Source: Xiphias gladius (Eukaryota; Chordata; Actinopteri; Istiophoriformes; Xiphiidae). Taken from it: a stretch of 64,000 bases of DNA. Numbering within the stretch: position 1 is the stretch's first letter; every line of letters starts with the position of its first letter. The stretch spans positions 25,484,556 through 25,548,555 of the forward strand of contig NC_053402.1 in NCBI RefSeq assembly GCF_016859285.1, given 5' to 3'. The notes beneath the pieces were generated by a model, which was given only the letters and a program-made list of their open reading frames with translations, searched no databases and was not told where the DNA came from. Of the stretch, positions 51,431-62,850 are shown one piece after another. The position numbers and the translations under genes are program-made.

Positions 51431-51495
51431 GGACACGGACGCTGTTTCGGGTGTTACACTGACATCACAATAGTTATAATCATTCAAGTTCATAT

Positions 51496-51501
51496 TTTAT
51501 T
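51496..51501 (-). promoter_or_regulatory. Probable polyadenylation signal of ube2m
   Basis: AATAAA on the minus strand, about 1.45 kb beyond the ube2m stop. No earlier canonical signal was noticed. It would make 51480-52954 the 3' UTR. Confidence 0.45.
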
Positions 51502-51753
51502 TAACATAAATCATATTGCAGTCAATGTGAACAGCTGGGGTTTCAATATACACAATAGAATCGCAACATTTTAAGCCCCTCCCCTCTGTAACCCCGCCCA
51601 CAATGACCCTCCCACCCCAGCCCGCAGAATCAAAACAAACCCCCCCCATAGACCCCTCCCACCCTCCGCTCCTTTAAACAAACACACTGATCGCCCCTGC
51701 CCCCACGACAGCTCCGCCCACTTGACACACAGCTCTGCCCCCAATGCTGAGTG

Positions 51754-51793
<40 letters not shown>

Positions 51794-52540
51794 TGTGTGT
51801 GAGAAAATTTAGCGGCAAACTCCAAACTAATCAATTTTGGCATGATCAAAAAACGACAAAGCGCCATTTCAGCCAAGTTCGCCACGGTCTTGTCAGGTGA
51901 AGGCCAAAAATTTCCACTTGGCGTCGCTTGCCGCCACCTGTCGCACCCGTCGCACCTGTCGCACCTGTAACTGATCAACGGTGTCATGTGATCGACCGCA
52001 GCCAGGTTTCCATTTACCTCTAGTTACTTTTGTTTGAGGACAAATCTGCGTTGATGTCTTGCTTTGAGGGACAGTTTACAGTGCATCTGCAACTGTTGGG
52101 ACAACCCCCCCCCCCCCAAAAAACTGTGATGTTCCCAGGCAACCGTTGCCATAGCAGCTATCAGGTTGCTGGGGCAACCAGCCCTAACGCCTGACACATG
52201 GAGCGCAGTAACCCGGGTGAACAGAGGCTGTTGTTGGACTAGAACGCTGTTTGTAAGTTTGGAGTTTGCTGCCGACTGAAGTTTGTGTAAGGACCAACCA
52301 AACAGCGGCAAAAGGGAGGGGGGCGTGTCCTTCTGACCACCTGTATGATGTCAGGTGTCTTCGCCACACACACAAAATTTAAAAAAAAAAAAAAAAAAAT
52401 CGAAAAAAAAACCATGTGGGTATCGTCATCATCATTATCATCAGCAGCGTTGTGGCGTTCACCGAATCATCGACTCACCTGAGCAACATTTACTGACAAC
52501 CCACACCTGCCTCCTCCTCCCTCACCCTGTCCCTCAGTCC

Positions 52541-52546
52541 TCCATT

Positions 52547-52579
<33 letters not shown>
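52541..52579. repeat. ATC trinucleotide repeat
   Basis: TTATCATCATC run of about 13 units. A similar, shorter ATC run lies at about 54085-54110 in ube2m intron 5. Confidence 0.95.
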
Positions 52580-52581
<2 letters not shown>

Positions 52582-52954
52582 CCTCCTCGGCTGCCACTCA
52601 CTGTCGGCCGTCTTTTCAAGTCCAGTCAGGTGTGTGTTGTGTCGGCGTCCCCCCTGTGACGTGTAAACGGTTGAATGCTGCGTCTTGGAAGTAAAACAGA
52701 GAGAAATATGGGAGGAGGAGGAGGGAGGAGGGGGAGACGAAGGGAGGAGGAGAAGGAGGGGAGTTGGGGTGGGGGGTTTCTTCGTCTTCTTTTGTTTTAA
52801 AACAGAAAAGCGTCTTCTGGCCTGCTGCTTTCTGTTGCAGCAGCTCCTGCTTCTGCCAACGAGCAGGACTGAGAAGGAAAAGGGGGAGGAGGGGGGAGAC
52901 GGGGGAGACAGGGGGGCGGGGTGGGGGGAGATTGGAGGATCATGGGACGCCGAG

Positions 52955-55900
52955 TTATTTAAGACACCTCTCGAAGTAGGTGGCGCCCACATAGCCACCC
53001 CTGAGAGAGCGATGGACGTTCTGCTCAAAGAGCCGCCGGTTCGTCTGGAGAACCTCTGCCGCCTCCTTGTTCAACGGATCCTCAGGGTTAGGCTCCTGCC
53101 GGGGGGAGGAGGGAGGAGGAGGAGCAGGAGGAGGGAGGAGGGAGGAGGAGGAGGGAGGAGGGAGCCACAAATTATTTACATTATCAATTAATCGTTAGTC
53201 TTTAGCTTGAAAAATGTCCGTTCTAGTTTCATAGAGCCCAAGGTGCAACCAACAGGACAAAACAAAAAAGATATTCCGTTATCTTAATATTATCGGGAAT
53301 ATAATTGATAATAATTTTGCTCGATCGAGGGGAGCATGACAGAAAAGCTTTGGACAGCACCGACTTAAACAAAACAAACTAATGATCAAAATCGTTTGAC
53401 CAAACAGTTCTTGAATTGACTCCGGCTCATGGTTTCTCACAGGCTTCATCAGTAGATGCAGTTGCACACTTGCCACTGAACTGTAGATTCAGACGGATCT
53501 AAGTTTTCTAACCGATTCTCTCAGAAGTCTCGTCCATGTTGGCCGTAAAGAGACGAGGAACGCAATGCGGTCGACAGCTCCTCAACAAGCTCGTAAGAGG
53601 ACCTTGAGTTGGGACGGTTTTGTCAAATCAAGAATGAACTTTCAATCTCAACTTTTGAGCCGCCGTGGATGAGAAGTCCTTAAAGTGATCAGAAAAAATG
53701 AAGATTCAACATCTACAGTTCAATGATGACTGAGCCATGGTGACCGAACTCCATCTGCTGATGAAGACTACGTGATACGGTCAAGAGCTGCAGTAAGTAG
53801 CCCTTGAGTCTAGACAGTTCTGTCAAACTGCTGTTTCTAAAGTCATTTCAGTCCTGAATCCATCGTGTGCATTAAGTACTGATGTGGGGGTTCCAGCCGT
53901 AGTTCACTGGATTAGTTAAAGGTGCTGTACATGTGGAGTTTTTGACCACTGGTGGCGCTGTAGAGCAACCTAAAGATGAGCAGATCCCCTATCGTTTTCC
54001 TGCGATGAGTAGAGGTGTGGTGAAACATATTTCGGCACTTTATTACGTGGATTCAGAAAAGTGCTCTATAAATAAAGATTATTATCATCATCATCATCAT
54101 CATCATCATGGTTTCATACTGCAGGGGGCAGTAATGGGCCTCTCAGTGTCAGCACTTAAAAACTTTAAATTTCAACACGAGATTTCGCACCGACAGGATT
54201 CACTCACAGAATGTGATCGAACACCCGTTCACCATCGTTTCTGCCGAGGCATGAAAGTATGATGGAAAAGCAGGACGGACCACATGGAAGACGACTACTT
54301 GATATTATGATAATATCACTTTTTCTCAGCACTTGCCAGCAGGATATAGCAATAATTCCTATTGATATAATTAATAAGGCTGCTAATTAATGCTGTTGAC
54401 CAATTAAAAATGATTCTTTTTTTAAACTATTCTGCAATAATCAGTCTATTAATCGATTGGTCCATTGAAAGAAAACTATTTTTACAACTATTTGATGAGT
54501 GACAATTGTTTCAGTCATTTTTCATTTCATTTCAAACACTTGCTGGTTTTATCTATGAAATGTAAATATCCGCTGCTTTTTTGTCCTATAGGATCGTAAA
54601 TTAAATATCTTTGATTTTTTGGATGATTGACGGACATAAGAAAAAAGAAAACAGCAGGCGAGAGAACATATTTATATACTTTTGAAAACTTTCTAAGACC
54701 CCGTACAGTAGTTAGACTGATAAATCAGCCAGGCTGATATCAGCTTATTGGTGATATATCGGTATCAGTGTATACGTCGGCTGATCAGTATCAGTAGATG
54801 TTGAGAGAAGGAGAAACTGGGTTAGAGCTTATTTAGAAACGCCGTCTCCATTTCAGTGATTTTTACACTGTAGCACAGCCATGTTCCTATGTTCTTATCA
54901 GAGTTTTAGAACTTCCAAATACCCAGAATCAGTCGGGTTAATCAGTGAAGCACTAAAGAGTCGGTCAGTGTGTTAAACTCACTAGAAATAGATACTGTAG
55001 ACCGTAGATGATGGAGTTTATTGTCAACACGGGCTTCCAGTCCTCTCTGTGGAGAAAAAGACGTGTCAGTGAGCTGAGTAACTGAGTAGTTGCCTTTAAA
55101 AATAAAACACTACAAACTAAAGGTACATTCACTTGCTTGCTCTGCAGCTTTTAATCAGCAGAAGACCTTGAGTTCAGATCATTTAGTTAAACTACTGTTC
55201 CTAAGGTCAAGAATGAACATTGATGATTAAAGTTACCGAAGTCGTGAACAGACCTTAAGATATTTAGGCAGACATTTCCTTCCAGATCGATGTTGGGGTG
55301 ATACACCATTGTCTCGCACTTTACCTTGGGGGGGTCATGAGGGTAACCTTGTCCTACCTGAAACACACACACACACACACACACTTATTTTTGATCACTA
55401 GGACGCTGCACGGACACTGACATAAGAACTACCTGCCCAACCCAAAACTAGCCATAGCCATAAACCAAATTTCAACTGTAAAATTTAATGACTGACACTG
55501 TTGGAGACTGATTTATGTCCCCAAATCATGAGTAACACACGTTCACACTCACATACAAATGTGAACCACGTGTCTCTTAAATATTAACTGCCAAAAAAGC
55601 AACTTTCACAGAAATGAGGACATTTTTTTAAATCAATTTTTTCTCCTGCGCTTCCATTTTACCACCAAAAAGTTCTAAAAGTACTGACGTGGAAGAAGAC
55701 GACTGGATAAATTTTGTCGCTCTGTTCTTCATAGTTGCTTTAACAAAAGCAAGAAGCATTGAAGCGCAAAACTGTGTGAGGCTGCTACCTCATGTGAAAA
55801 CTCCAATGAAACACCTGCAGCAACAGAAAACTAGACACTTCCTATGTTTTCTATTGAGGGTCAGGACACATTTAAAAAATACTGCATTTCAGTCAAAGCG

Positions 55901-58900
55901 GTCAGTTTATGAAGAGATCTGAAGAGGATTTAAAGATGATAAAATAAATACATAAAAATGAAAATTTATGAATAACAAAGAAATTAAAATAATGTTCAAA
56001 ATAAAGTAATAAATATAAAGGAGAACATCTGCATCTGCAGGACGATGTCATAGTTAAAGTGAGGCACATGAACATGTAAGAAAAATATACGCATAAAAGC
56101 ATTAGTCAAAAAAGACAAATAACTGGCCACATGGTGGCTATCGCAAAAACTTTTGACTATCTGAAGCATTTTACCAGTGGCCAGACGTCTGTCAAGTTTC
56201 CTTATGTTTCGCTCGTTCCCCATAAGCAACCATTCCGAAAAATTCAAAGAAATTCATATAAAATCCACCGCTAGAGAAATCTGCACTAAAAGTCATAGCA
56301 CCCATCCCTGGAACATGCTTAACATTTAGCCTCTGGAACCAGGTGTCCCACTGCAAGCGTGTAGGAGTAGTAGCACGTCAAACAACAGACGGACAGAGAA
56401 AATAGAAAAATAAAGATTTGGATAACTGTAGTGTGTTTGATTGCGCTGCTTTGGCAGCAATCAAACAAACAATGATGATTTAATATCCCATCACACTGTG
56501 CGTGGATGAAAAATCAGCTGTAGTTTGTTTTTTCTGCTGTAAATGTAGTGAAATTAATTATGTATACGCTGTGGAGCAGATGTGTACACCTCAGTTTTCA
56601 GTTTTTATCATTTTATTTCACTGAACCTACTGTCAGGCCAAAATAAAGAGCGAGATAAAAGATAAAAGGAAGTAAGAGAGAGAACGGGTGACAGGTGTTT
56701 CTCACCTTAAAGCTGAAGACAAACTTTCCTCCTTTGTAAAAACCCTGTGAGACAAACACAAACAGAAATGTGACATTCTCTGCAGAGACATTTTCACCTC
56801 CTGAACATGATTGTACTGTTTACACGTTGAACTGTCTCTGAGCAATCCGGTTCTGACCTTTCACCTCTTCGAAGGGCAATGTAACACCTGCTGAACCCGG
56901 CTGCGGTGATGTACAGGTGTACTCCGGGACACTGCGACATCACTTCTGACCACAGCCAACCAGTGATGCAAACTAGGGCTGCAACTGTTTTCATTATCGA
57001 TTGATCTGCCAGTTTTTTTTTTTTTTTCCAATTAATGGATTCATCGTTTTATCTTTGAAAGATTAAAGAAGAGTCTGAGGTGACATTAAATGTCTCGTTT
57101 TGTGTGACCAACAGTCCAAAAGACTCGGGCTGTAGTCAAACAAAGAAAATCGCGGTCGACTGAATCGTAGCTGCTCTTCAACCAATCGATTGGTGGCAGT
57201 TTATCTCTAGATGAACTAAATTGACCACAGTTCACTGAGTGCACTTTACATGGCAGCCTCGATGAATTGGAGATAAAAAGCTGGTATTTGCAGCACATCA
57301 AATCATTTCTGATATGTTCACGCTCAAAAAACGCAGCATCCTAACGCAGACAAGGTAGCCGACCGTTTTTAGACGATCTGCCGTGTTGGTTGTTGAGCTG
57401 TGATATGAAAACTGCTGTTTGCAAAGTTTACACTCGACCTTTCGGCCGTTTGTTTTAACAAATTGAAGCCACACCGACGACTTCTCTGACAGGGTGTCTG
57501 TTAGTTTGGAGCCGACTCAGACTCAGACAAGTTCAGTTAACGTTCAGTAAACGCTGAATAAGTTAAACCAGGCAATCCTTACGAAAGTAACACCAGCGAC
57601 TGACGAAAGCATATCGACCAACCAATCGACCAGTCGACCGGGAGACTACAAAAGACTAAGAAAAAGCAGTGAATTCTCCTGTTTGAGAAGCATCAAAAAT
57701 TTGGCATTTGGGCTCAAAAATTGACTTAAAGGATTACTTGATTATCAGAATCCTATGAATCAGCTCTAATGCAAACAGACTGAAATGTTCTACCAGTGAA
57801 GACAGAAAATTTGGCTGTTCAGACTATGGCTGGGAGATATGGCCAAGCTCGGGGCCAATTCGTGATTTAACAGAGTTTTCTACCTGCAAGACTAAAACAT
57901 GTTTGAAACATCTGAACTTTTTAGGACGTACTGTTCATTGCGGTTGAGCAAGAACAATAGAGGGACCCGAACCGCCTGTAAAGCTGTTATCATTATGCAT
58001 GTTTAGAAAAATACAGGTTATACAGCTGTGGACTGCTTCCAATAACGAGCCCCGTCTTCCGCTTTAATAGCGGAATAGCGTCAGTTTCAGCACAGACAGA
58101 GTAGAAACGTCCACACACTATTTCATCTGCCTCTGTTTACGTGTCTTAACTGAACTGGACGTCAGCCCGATATCTGCAGACGGCCAGTGTTAGCTGTTGT
58201 AACGGCAGGTAGGGAAAGACTGAACAAAGCAAAATCTTGGAGCAGGTCAGTCGATGGCGGTGGTTTTGATACCTCCTTACCAAACACAAACGAGAGCGCA
58301 GCTCGGTTTGCAGAATCATTTTGAATTATGGCGAAGCTGTTCATTGGGATCAAACATGATCAAGTCCAACATGTGCGCAGTCGTCCAAACACGGTATGGA
58401 CCAGGTCCGGTGAAGCTTGGATAAAAGATGTAGGACAGGGAGTCGAAAGTTCTTCGAGAAAACAATTCAAAATGGCAGAAAAATTTGTATGATGATCTCT
58501 CCAGCATCATCCACTGAATCCAGACACCAGAATTTTTCTTCTATGCCTCACGGTTCCCGGATATTAGCCGTAGCACTCTGCAAAAATCGTTAGCTCATTT
58601 CTCACCACATGGTGACGCTATCGCCACAGTTTTTGAGTATGTGAAGCATTGAAGTACGGGGAAGCTGTTCACCAAGGTTCAGTGTTGGAGCCTTTGCAGT
58701 TTTTGAGATATTCATCATGTTTCATTGTGTTTTGCTAATTTCCCAAAGGAAAGCAAAAAAGAAAAAAAAAAGAAAAACAATCGACTGTTACAGATACCAG
58801 CACCAAAGGTCATCGCATCCATCTCCTAAACAAGCTTAACGTTTGAGAACCATGTTTCTAACTGCAAGTGTGTAGGACTATTAGCACATCAAAAAACATA

Positions 58901-61900
58901 GGGAACAATAATAATAATAATAATAATAATAATAGAGATCGGGATCAAAATAATTAAGGACATTTTGTTTACTCCAACCTTGGTGATTGGTAGTTGTATC
59001 TATCATCAGACCAGAGTTGAGATAAATTATCAGAACATTGCTTAATATTGGGGCCTGTGGCGATCAGCGAACCTGCACTGGATGAATAACAGTTTGAACA
59101 AAAGAATATTATTGGTTATTCTGGTTCTTGGCTCAGTGGCTGAGAGCAGGAAAACTGTGTTCCCAGGATGGGAAGTGAACAAACACACCTCGTCTGGCGA
59201 GATGATGAGTCTGAAGTTGAGGAGGTCATCGTCATCAGGGAAGTTGATCTCACACGTCTTTGGCAGGTTCAACTCATTGATGTCTGAAACAGAACCAGAA
59301 TAACTATTAGAGACCCCGGTGAAAGTAAAGACAAAAAAAGGGGAATCGTACGTATGTAACATCAGTAACATCAAATTTTTATTCAAAAAATCAATATTAA
59401 AAATAACATACCGCCTATAAAATGTCACAAATCTGTCAAAAACTTCCTATCACAACTTCGCAGAGCTCAAAGCGACGTCTTCAAATTACTTAAACTGTCT
59501 GGGACACAGTCCAAAACCCAAACCTATTTTCTTTACTATCATATATGAGAAAACGTCTGAATCCTCACATTTAAGAAGCTTGAGGCAGAAAATCTTCGGC
59601 TTTTCTGCTTTTGAAAAAATGACTGAAATGATTAATGGACGATCATTTATTCAAAGGACGTTCGTGCCGCTTCTGTTGATTTCTCCCGTGCTTTTGACAC
59701 AATAAAACACTGTCAATTCATTTGTTGGCCGACGTGTCTGTCATACGCCGCTCTGGCTCGTTGTGAGGAGTTACCAAAGGGTGCAGTGGGGTTCCTGTGT
59801 GTCTGATCCCTTTGCAATACCAGCCGGTGTCCCCCGGGGAGAGTTTTTATTCACCATTGCTCTTTGTCATTTACATTATCAGCCTGGATTCACGTCCGCT
59901 TCCCTCTGTTATCCCTGCGAAATATGCTGACGACCTTACAATCGCGGAGCTCCTGACGGGGTCTCATCAGCAGACCTTCCACCTTTAAACTGCGCGGAGT
60001 TCGGGTATCATCCGATTTGTCGTGCGATGCTCTCAAAGACTAGCGCTGGGATTCATTAGCTCAGTGTTGCCAATAGAGCTGGTCTTCCATGTGACGCTCA
60101 GAATCAAATAGACCTGACTTTCATCTGCCCAGTCCTTGAGTACACCTGACAAAGGGCCTCTCCGAGGAGCTGGAGAGGTACAAAAGTGATGCTGCCTTCA
60201 TCTCTGAGTGAAAGGCGTGATGAGGCCAACCTGCGCACCCTCAGCGACACACTCGCGGTCGTACTCTTAAATTGTTCCTTGAATGAACTATTTATTATTG
60301 GGTTTATGTTTCTTAACTCGCGTTCCTGCTTATGATGTTGACTGCTGTAATATCGCTGTAAAGTTTGACGCATTGACACAAAATTGTTGCCAATTAATTT
60401 ACTTTCGATCGATTAACTGAGGTACTGTTGCAGCTCTACGGAAAATATTTTTGGGTTTTGGAATGTTGGTTGGAAAACTTACAAGATCAGTAAAACTGCA
60501 GTGTCTGCCCAGCCGTAGGAAAGCACCAGCCCAGTCTTTTCTCCACTGGCACTGATTCTGATGCCTTGACTCCTAATCTGCTGATACTGAGTGTGTGGAA
60601 ATCACTGGAGTCAATTAATGTAACATGAGGTCAGAGATGCAGTGGCACTAAAAACTGAGTCAGCAGTTCACTGCGACTGAATGAATGTAACTGCAACACT
60701 GAATTTATAATGACACTGACAAAGGAACTGTTTTTAATGAGGAGGAAGCAACCTGCCATTCAGAAGCCAGCGTTTCTCGTTAATGCACCTTTTTTTTTTT
60801 TTTTTTTTTTAAACGAGGGGACAGGGCTCAATCTTATCTCTTTAGAAACAGGACGCTTCATGTCCAGGTCACTTCACACACCTGTGAGTAAAGCCTATAA
60901 ATGGGATAAATGACGGCTCGACTCTTATAACAACAAGCACCAGGTAGATGTCAACAATGATCACAGATTCAGGATTACCATTCACCAAAGAGAAAACTGT
61001 CCTGCCATTTTCACACAAGTGAAGAAGCACAAATCTGTGAAAACACCAACATTTGGGCCTAGTATGTGCAAGGACTCCTGTGACTTCTGGTGCCGGCAGA
61101 AACATAGAAACCCCCCCAGCAGGGCACGCTTTGCGAGCGAACAAAATTTTTTTCGCACACAGACGAAAAAAAAAAAAAAACCCTTTTCGCATGCACACAA
61201 ACCACTGCTACGACAACTCCATCACAGGGGAAACGCTGGAAGTCACCTGGCTACAGGACCACAACAACTCTGTCCCTGCCAGAGTTGTCAGATGAGTCAG
61301 TTTTCCACCAGACTGAGCTACGTTTTCTTTAACTGGGCAGTAAAAGATGATTTTAGTGGGTTTTTACAATTCGAGCTCCTTTTTGTTTTCACCTACAAAA
61401 AGTTTGGTTGTATTCAGAAGTTTAAACTACATGAGAAGGGTGACAGGGTGAGGTAAAAACACTGCGTGAGGTTAAAATCACTGGTGTATACAGGTGATCT
61501 AAAGACAAAGGGAAGTTAGTTATTGTAGTTTAGCTGATCAACGTAATCAACAGCTGCAGCATCAGAGGAAATTAAGGTAGGACACTTAAAACCCTTAGAG
61601 ACAGACTGTTGCAATTTGTGTCAAAAATCAGAGACATAGCTTAATCAGATCTGAAAACACAGATATGAAATACATATTTTTAGCTACAGTTTGGCGTCCA
61701 CTTCCTGAGGATATCATGATCTCTGACGTCCCTCCAGAATAAAGCTCCAGAAATCCACTGAGAAACCAGAGGAAAAAGAGGCTGCAGAACTTCATTCAGA
61801 ATCTTCATGTTTTTAAGTTTCCTTTAGTATCACAGTGACCCAGTGATAGTTGTCTGTACAATCATGGCTACACTGCAGACAGGAGCTGATCACAGTGAAT

Positions 61901-62850
61901 TCGGTGTATTCATTTTCCAGAATGTGAACAAGTACAGGCTAAAACACGGGGCGCCAATGATGATGCATCTGCTCATATAAGTGAAGACTTTTAACATTTA
62001 CAGTAAAATTATCCAAAAGACCGAATTTAAAACTGGACTAATTTTACGAGGCTCTGATTGGGATACTTCTGGTCAGCCACTGTATCACCTGACTCTCCTC
62101 AGGTTTAAACTCTACCTGTCAGATCTGTTATCATGTCTGTTTACAGGTGTGTAGTTTCTTCTCCTCGGGGGGGGCTGAGACCCCGAGGAGAAGAAATCAG
62201 TTTTTGTTTTCACGAATGAGTGAAACGTTGAGTCTGCTGACACTGAAACTACCTGGTTATCTGCCAGTGAAACTGTTACACCTGACCAGGTGGAGAGAAA
62301 ACCAGTCTGGACAGTTAACCTGGGAGCTGACACAGCAGGTTAGCTAGTTAGCCTTAGAGATGTAGTGTTTTTTTAGAGGCTGTTAATGTGAAGTGGTTAG
62401 CGGACAGCAGCTCGGCATGTTTTGTGGATTCAGTGTCGTTTAGTGTTAGCTGTGTGCTAACTCACCAACCATCAGATGGGGTTAGCCTCTGACTGTCTGC
62501 GTTTTGTTTTCAAATATAGCACAAGCTAGCCGCCGTTAGCTCACACCACTCTAGGCTAAAGTTAGCGCGCTAGCTGTTAGCATCAGTGAGCTATAATAAC
62601 AGCCGCTTTGACTCTGTGTATTTATGTTTAATGTACACTGGCGGGGGGGAGGGGTCTCAGCCTGTGGTTTACTGGTAACTAGTCAGCCCGCTAGTCGTCC
62701 AGCTAACCCGGCACTGGTATCGGTAACTAGCCTACCTTTCTGTATTCGGAGTTGGGCCGCGCTGGCTTTTTTACCCCCGGCTCCTGTTCTGTTTCCTCCA
62801 GCAGATTCCTCGTCTTTCTTCTGCTGCTTCAGTGAAAAGAGCTTAATCAT
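52955..62850 (-). CDS. ube2m: ube2m: NEDD8-conjugating enzyme UBC12 (6 exons, 185 aa)
   Basis: Exons on the minus strand: 62736-62850, 59189-59283, 56706-56744, 55254-55357, 54983-55046, 52955-53095 (558 nt, all phases consistent). The start [12 protein letters not shown] matches human UBE2M exactly; six extra in-frame codons upstream (MTKRLK) begin with an ATG but are not part of the conserved protein. The N-terminal tail docks to the NAE1-UBA3 E1, and its acetylated Met binds DCN1. The UBC fold carries the HPN box ([17 protein letters not shown]) with the catalytic cysteine at residue 113 (111 in human; the tail has two extra residues). The C-terminus is [14 protein letters not shown]. It transfers NEDD8 to cullins via RBX1, activating cullin-RING ligases in nucleus and cytosol. 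Introns are expanded by repeats, and the acceptor of exon 4 lies beside a TG microsatellite. The gene is convergent with the TRIM gene. Confidence 0.98.
53178..53312. mobile_element. Family B-like fragment in ube2m intron 5
   Basis: ATTATCAATTAATCGTTAGTC, CTTGAAAAATGTCCG, CATAGAGCCCAAGGTGC and AACCAACAGGACAAAAC keep the family order, but the right half is lost. Confidence 0.5.
53500..53900. repeat. Family E repeat (ACCTTGAGTT / CAAGAATGAAC phrases)
   Basis: GGACCTTGAGTTGGGACGG, TTTTGTCAAATCAAGAATGA and CCTTGAGTCTAGACAGTTC resemble ACCTTGAGTTCAGATC, then AACTACTGTTCCTAAGGTC and AAGAATGAACATTGATG at 55.16-55.22 kb. Borders are unclear. Confidence 0.45.
54380..54510. mobile_element. Family B fragment in ube2m intron 5
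   Basis: GCTGTTGACCAATTAAAAATG and CAGTCTATTAATCGATTGGTC fit the family ends. Strongly degraded. Confidence 0.4.
54700..54815. repeat. GATAAATCAGCC/GGTATCAG-type repeat fragment
   Basis: GACTGATAAATCAGCCAGGC, TGATATATCGGTATCAG and GTCGGCTGATCAGTATCAG match a familiar fish repeat of the CGATAAATCGGCC type. Confidence 0.55.
55361..55384. repeat. CA microsatellite beside the acceptor of ube2m exon 4
   Basis: (CA)n on the plus strand is (TG)n in the transcript sense, joined to TTTCAG/GTAGG at the exon 4 boundary. Confidence 0.9.
56110..56405 (+). repeat. Family F repeat, copy 1 (ube2m intron 3)
   Basis: CACATGGTGGCTATCGC, ATCTGAAGCATTTTACC, GTCATAGCACCCATCC, GCTTAACATTTAGCC, CCACTGCAAGCGTGTAGG and TAGCACGTCAAACAAC recur in order at 58.61-58.90 kb. 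It is interspersed and non-coding. Confidence 0.7.
56974..57775 (+). mobile_element. Family B element split by a family D insertion (ube2m intron 2)
   Basis: The outer element begins AGGGCTGCAACTGTTTTC at about 56974, runs to GACCAACAGTCC, and resumes after 57657 with GAATTCTCCTGTTTGAGAAG, CAAAAATTGACTTAAAGG and a terminal AATCAGCTCT. The interruption is described separately. Confidence 0.7.
57118..57657. mobile_element. Nested non-autonomous DNA element with 8-bp target-site duplication
   Basis: AAAAGACT occurs at 57118-57125 and again at 57650-57657, flanking 524 bp. The insert starts CGGGCTGTAGTCAAAC and ends CGACCGGGAGACTAC, so GTAGTC begins both termini in inverted orientation, with further loose similarity inward (CGGTCGACTG). 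An 8-bp duplication is characteristic of hAT-superfamily transposition. No transposase is encoded. Confidence 0.65.
58605..58935 (+). repeat. Family F repeat, copy 2 with AAT microsatellite (ube2m intron 2)
   Basis: CACATGGTGACGCTATCGCC, TATGTGAAGCATTGAAG, AAGGTCATCGCATCCATC, AAGCTTAACGTTTGAG, AACTGCAAGTGTGTAGG and TAGCACATCAAAAAAC match copy 1. An (AAT)n run of about 9 units follows at 58909-58935. Confidence 0.7.
59420..60440 (+). mobile_element. Family B element split by a LINE fragment (ube2m intron 1)
   Basis: The left part has CAGAGCTCAAAGCGACGTC, TTCAAATTACTTAAACTGTC, CAGTCCAAAACCCAAACC and TCCTCACATTTAAGAAGC. The right part, at 60388-60440, has TTGCCAATTAATTTACTTTC, GATCGATTAACTG and GTTGCAGCTCT. 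About 735 bp of unrelated reverse-transcriptase-like DNA lies between. Confidence 0.7.
59650..60387 (+). pseudogene. Decayed LINE reverse-transcriptase fragment
   Basis: In frame from 59654 it reads [20 protein letters not shown], the conserved RT segment around VDFSxAFDTI. After frame changes it continues with a [13 protein letters not shown]-like block (59820-59880) and [13 protein letters not shown] near 59915-59950, the YADD catalytic box of LINE reverse transcriptases (CR1/L2/Rex-like). Multiple frameshifts and a stop make it inactive. It is truncated at both ends and sits inside a family B element. Confidence 0.75.
60441..61680. other. ube2m intron 1 sequence without confident features
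   Basis: It contains a poly(T) of about 22 bp at 60790-60811 and a poly(A) at about 61169-61183. Open frames at 61019-61456 and 61053-61295 cross the poly(A) run and show no recognised domain. Confidence 0.45.
61680..61960 (+). repeat. Dispersed repeat family A, copy 4
   Basis: GTCCACTTCCTGAGGATATC, GACGTCCCTCCAGAATAAAG, TCCACTGAGAAACCAGAGG, CTTCATGTTTTTAAGTTTCC and ACAGGCTAAAACACGGGG parallel the 35.6 and 37.3 kb copies. Confidence 0.8.
62155..62196. other. Perfect 16-bp hairpin in ube2m intron 1
   Basis: TTTCTTCTCCTCGGGG, a 10-nt loop (GGGGCTGAGA), then the exact reverse complement CCCCGAGGAGAAGAAA. GC-rich at the loop end and perfectly paired. Confidence 0.9.

Larger units (their letters stand above)
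51480..52954 (-). other. ube2m 3' UTR (proposed)
   Basis: It contains a (CA)n run at about 51748-51788, a poly-A/T stretch at 52379-52400, (ATC)n at 52541-52579, and purine-rich GGAGGAGG sequence on the plus strand. Open frames on either strand are composition artefacts. Confidence 0.45.

Noticed and set aside
52685-53191. 168-codon plus-strand frame overlapping ube2m exon 6
   Set aside because: Glu/Gly/Arg-rich reading of GGAGGA repeats antisense to ube2m; no splice context or known domain.
61019-61456. 145-codon frame in ube2m intron 1
   Set aside because: It crosses a poly(A) run encoding polylysine and has no recognised motif.
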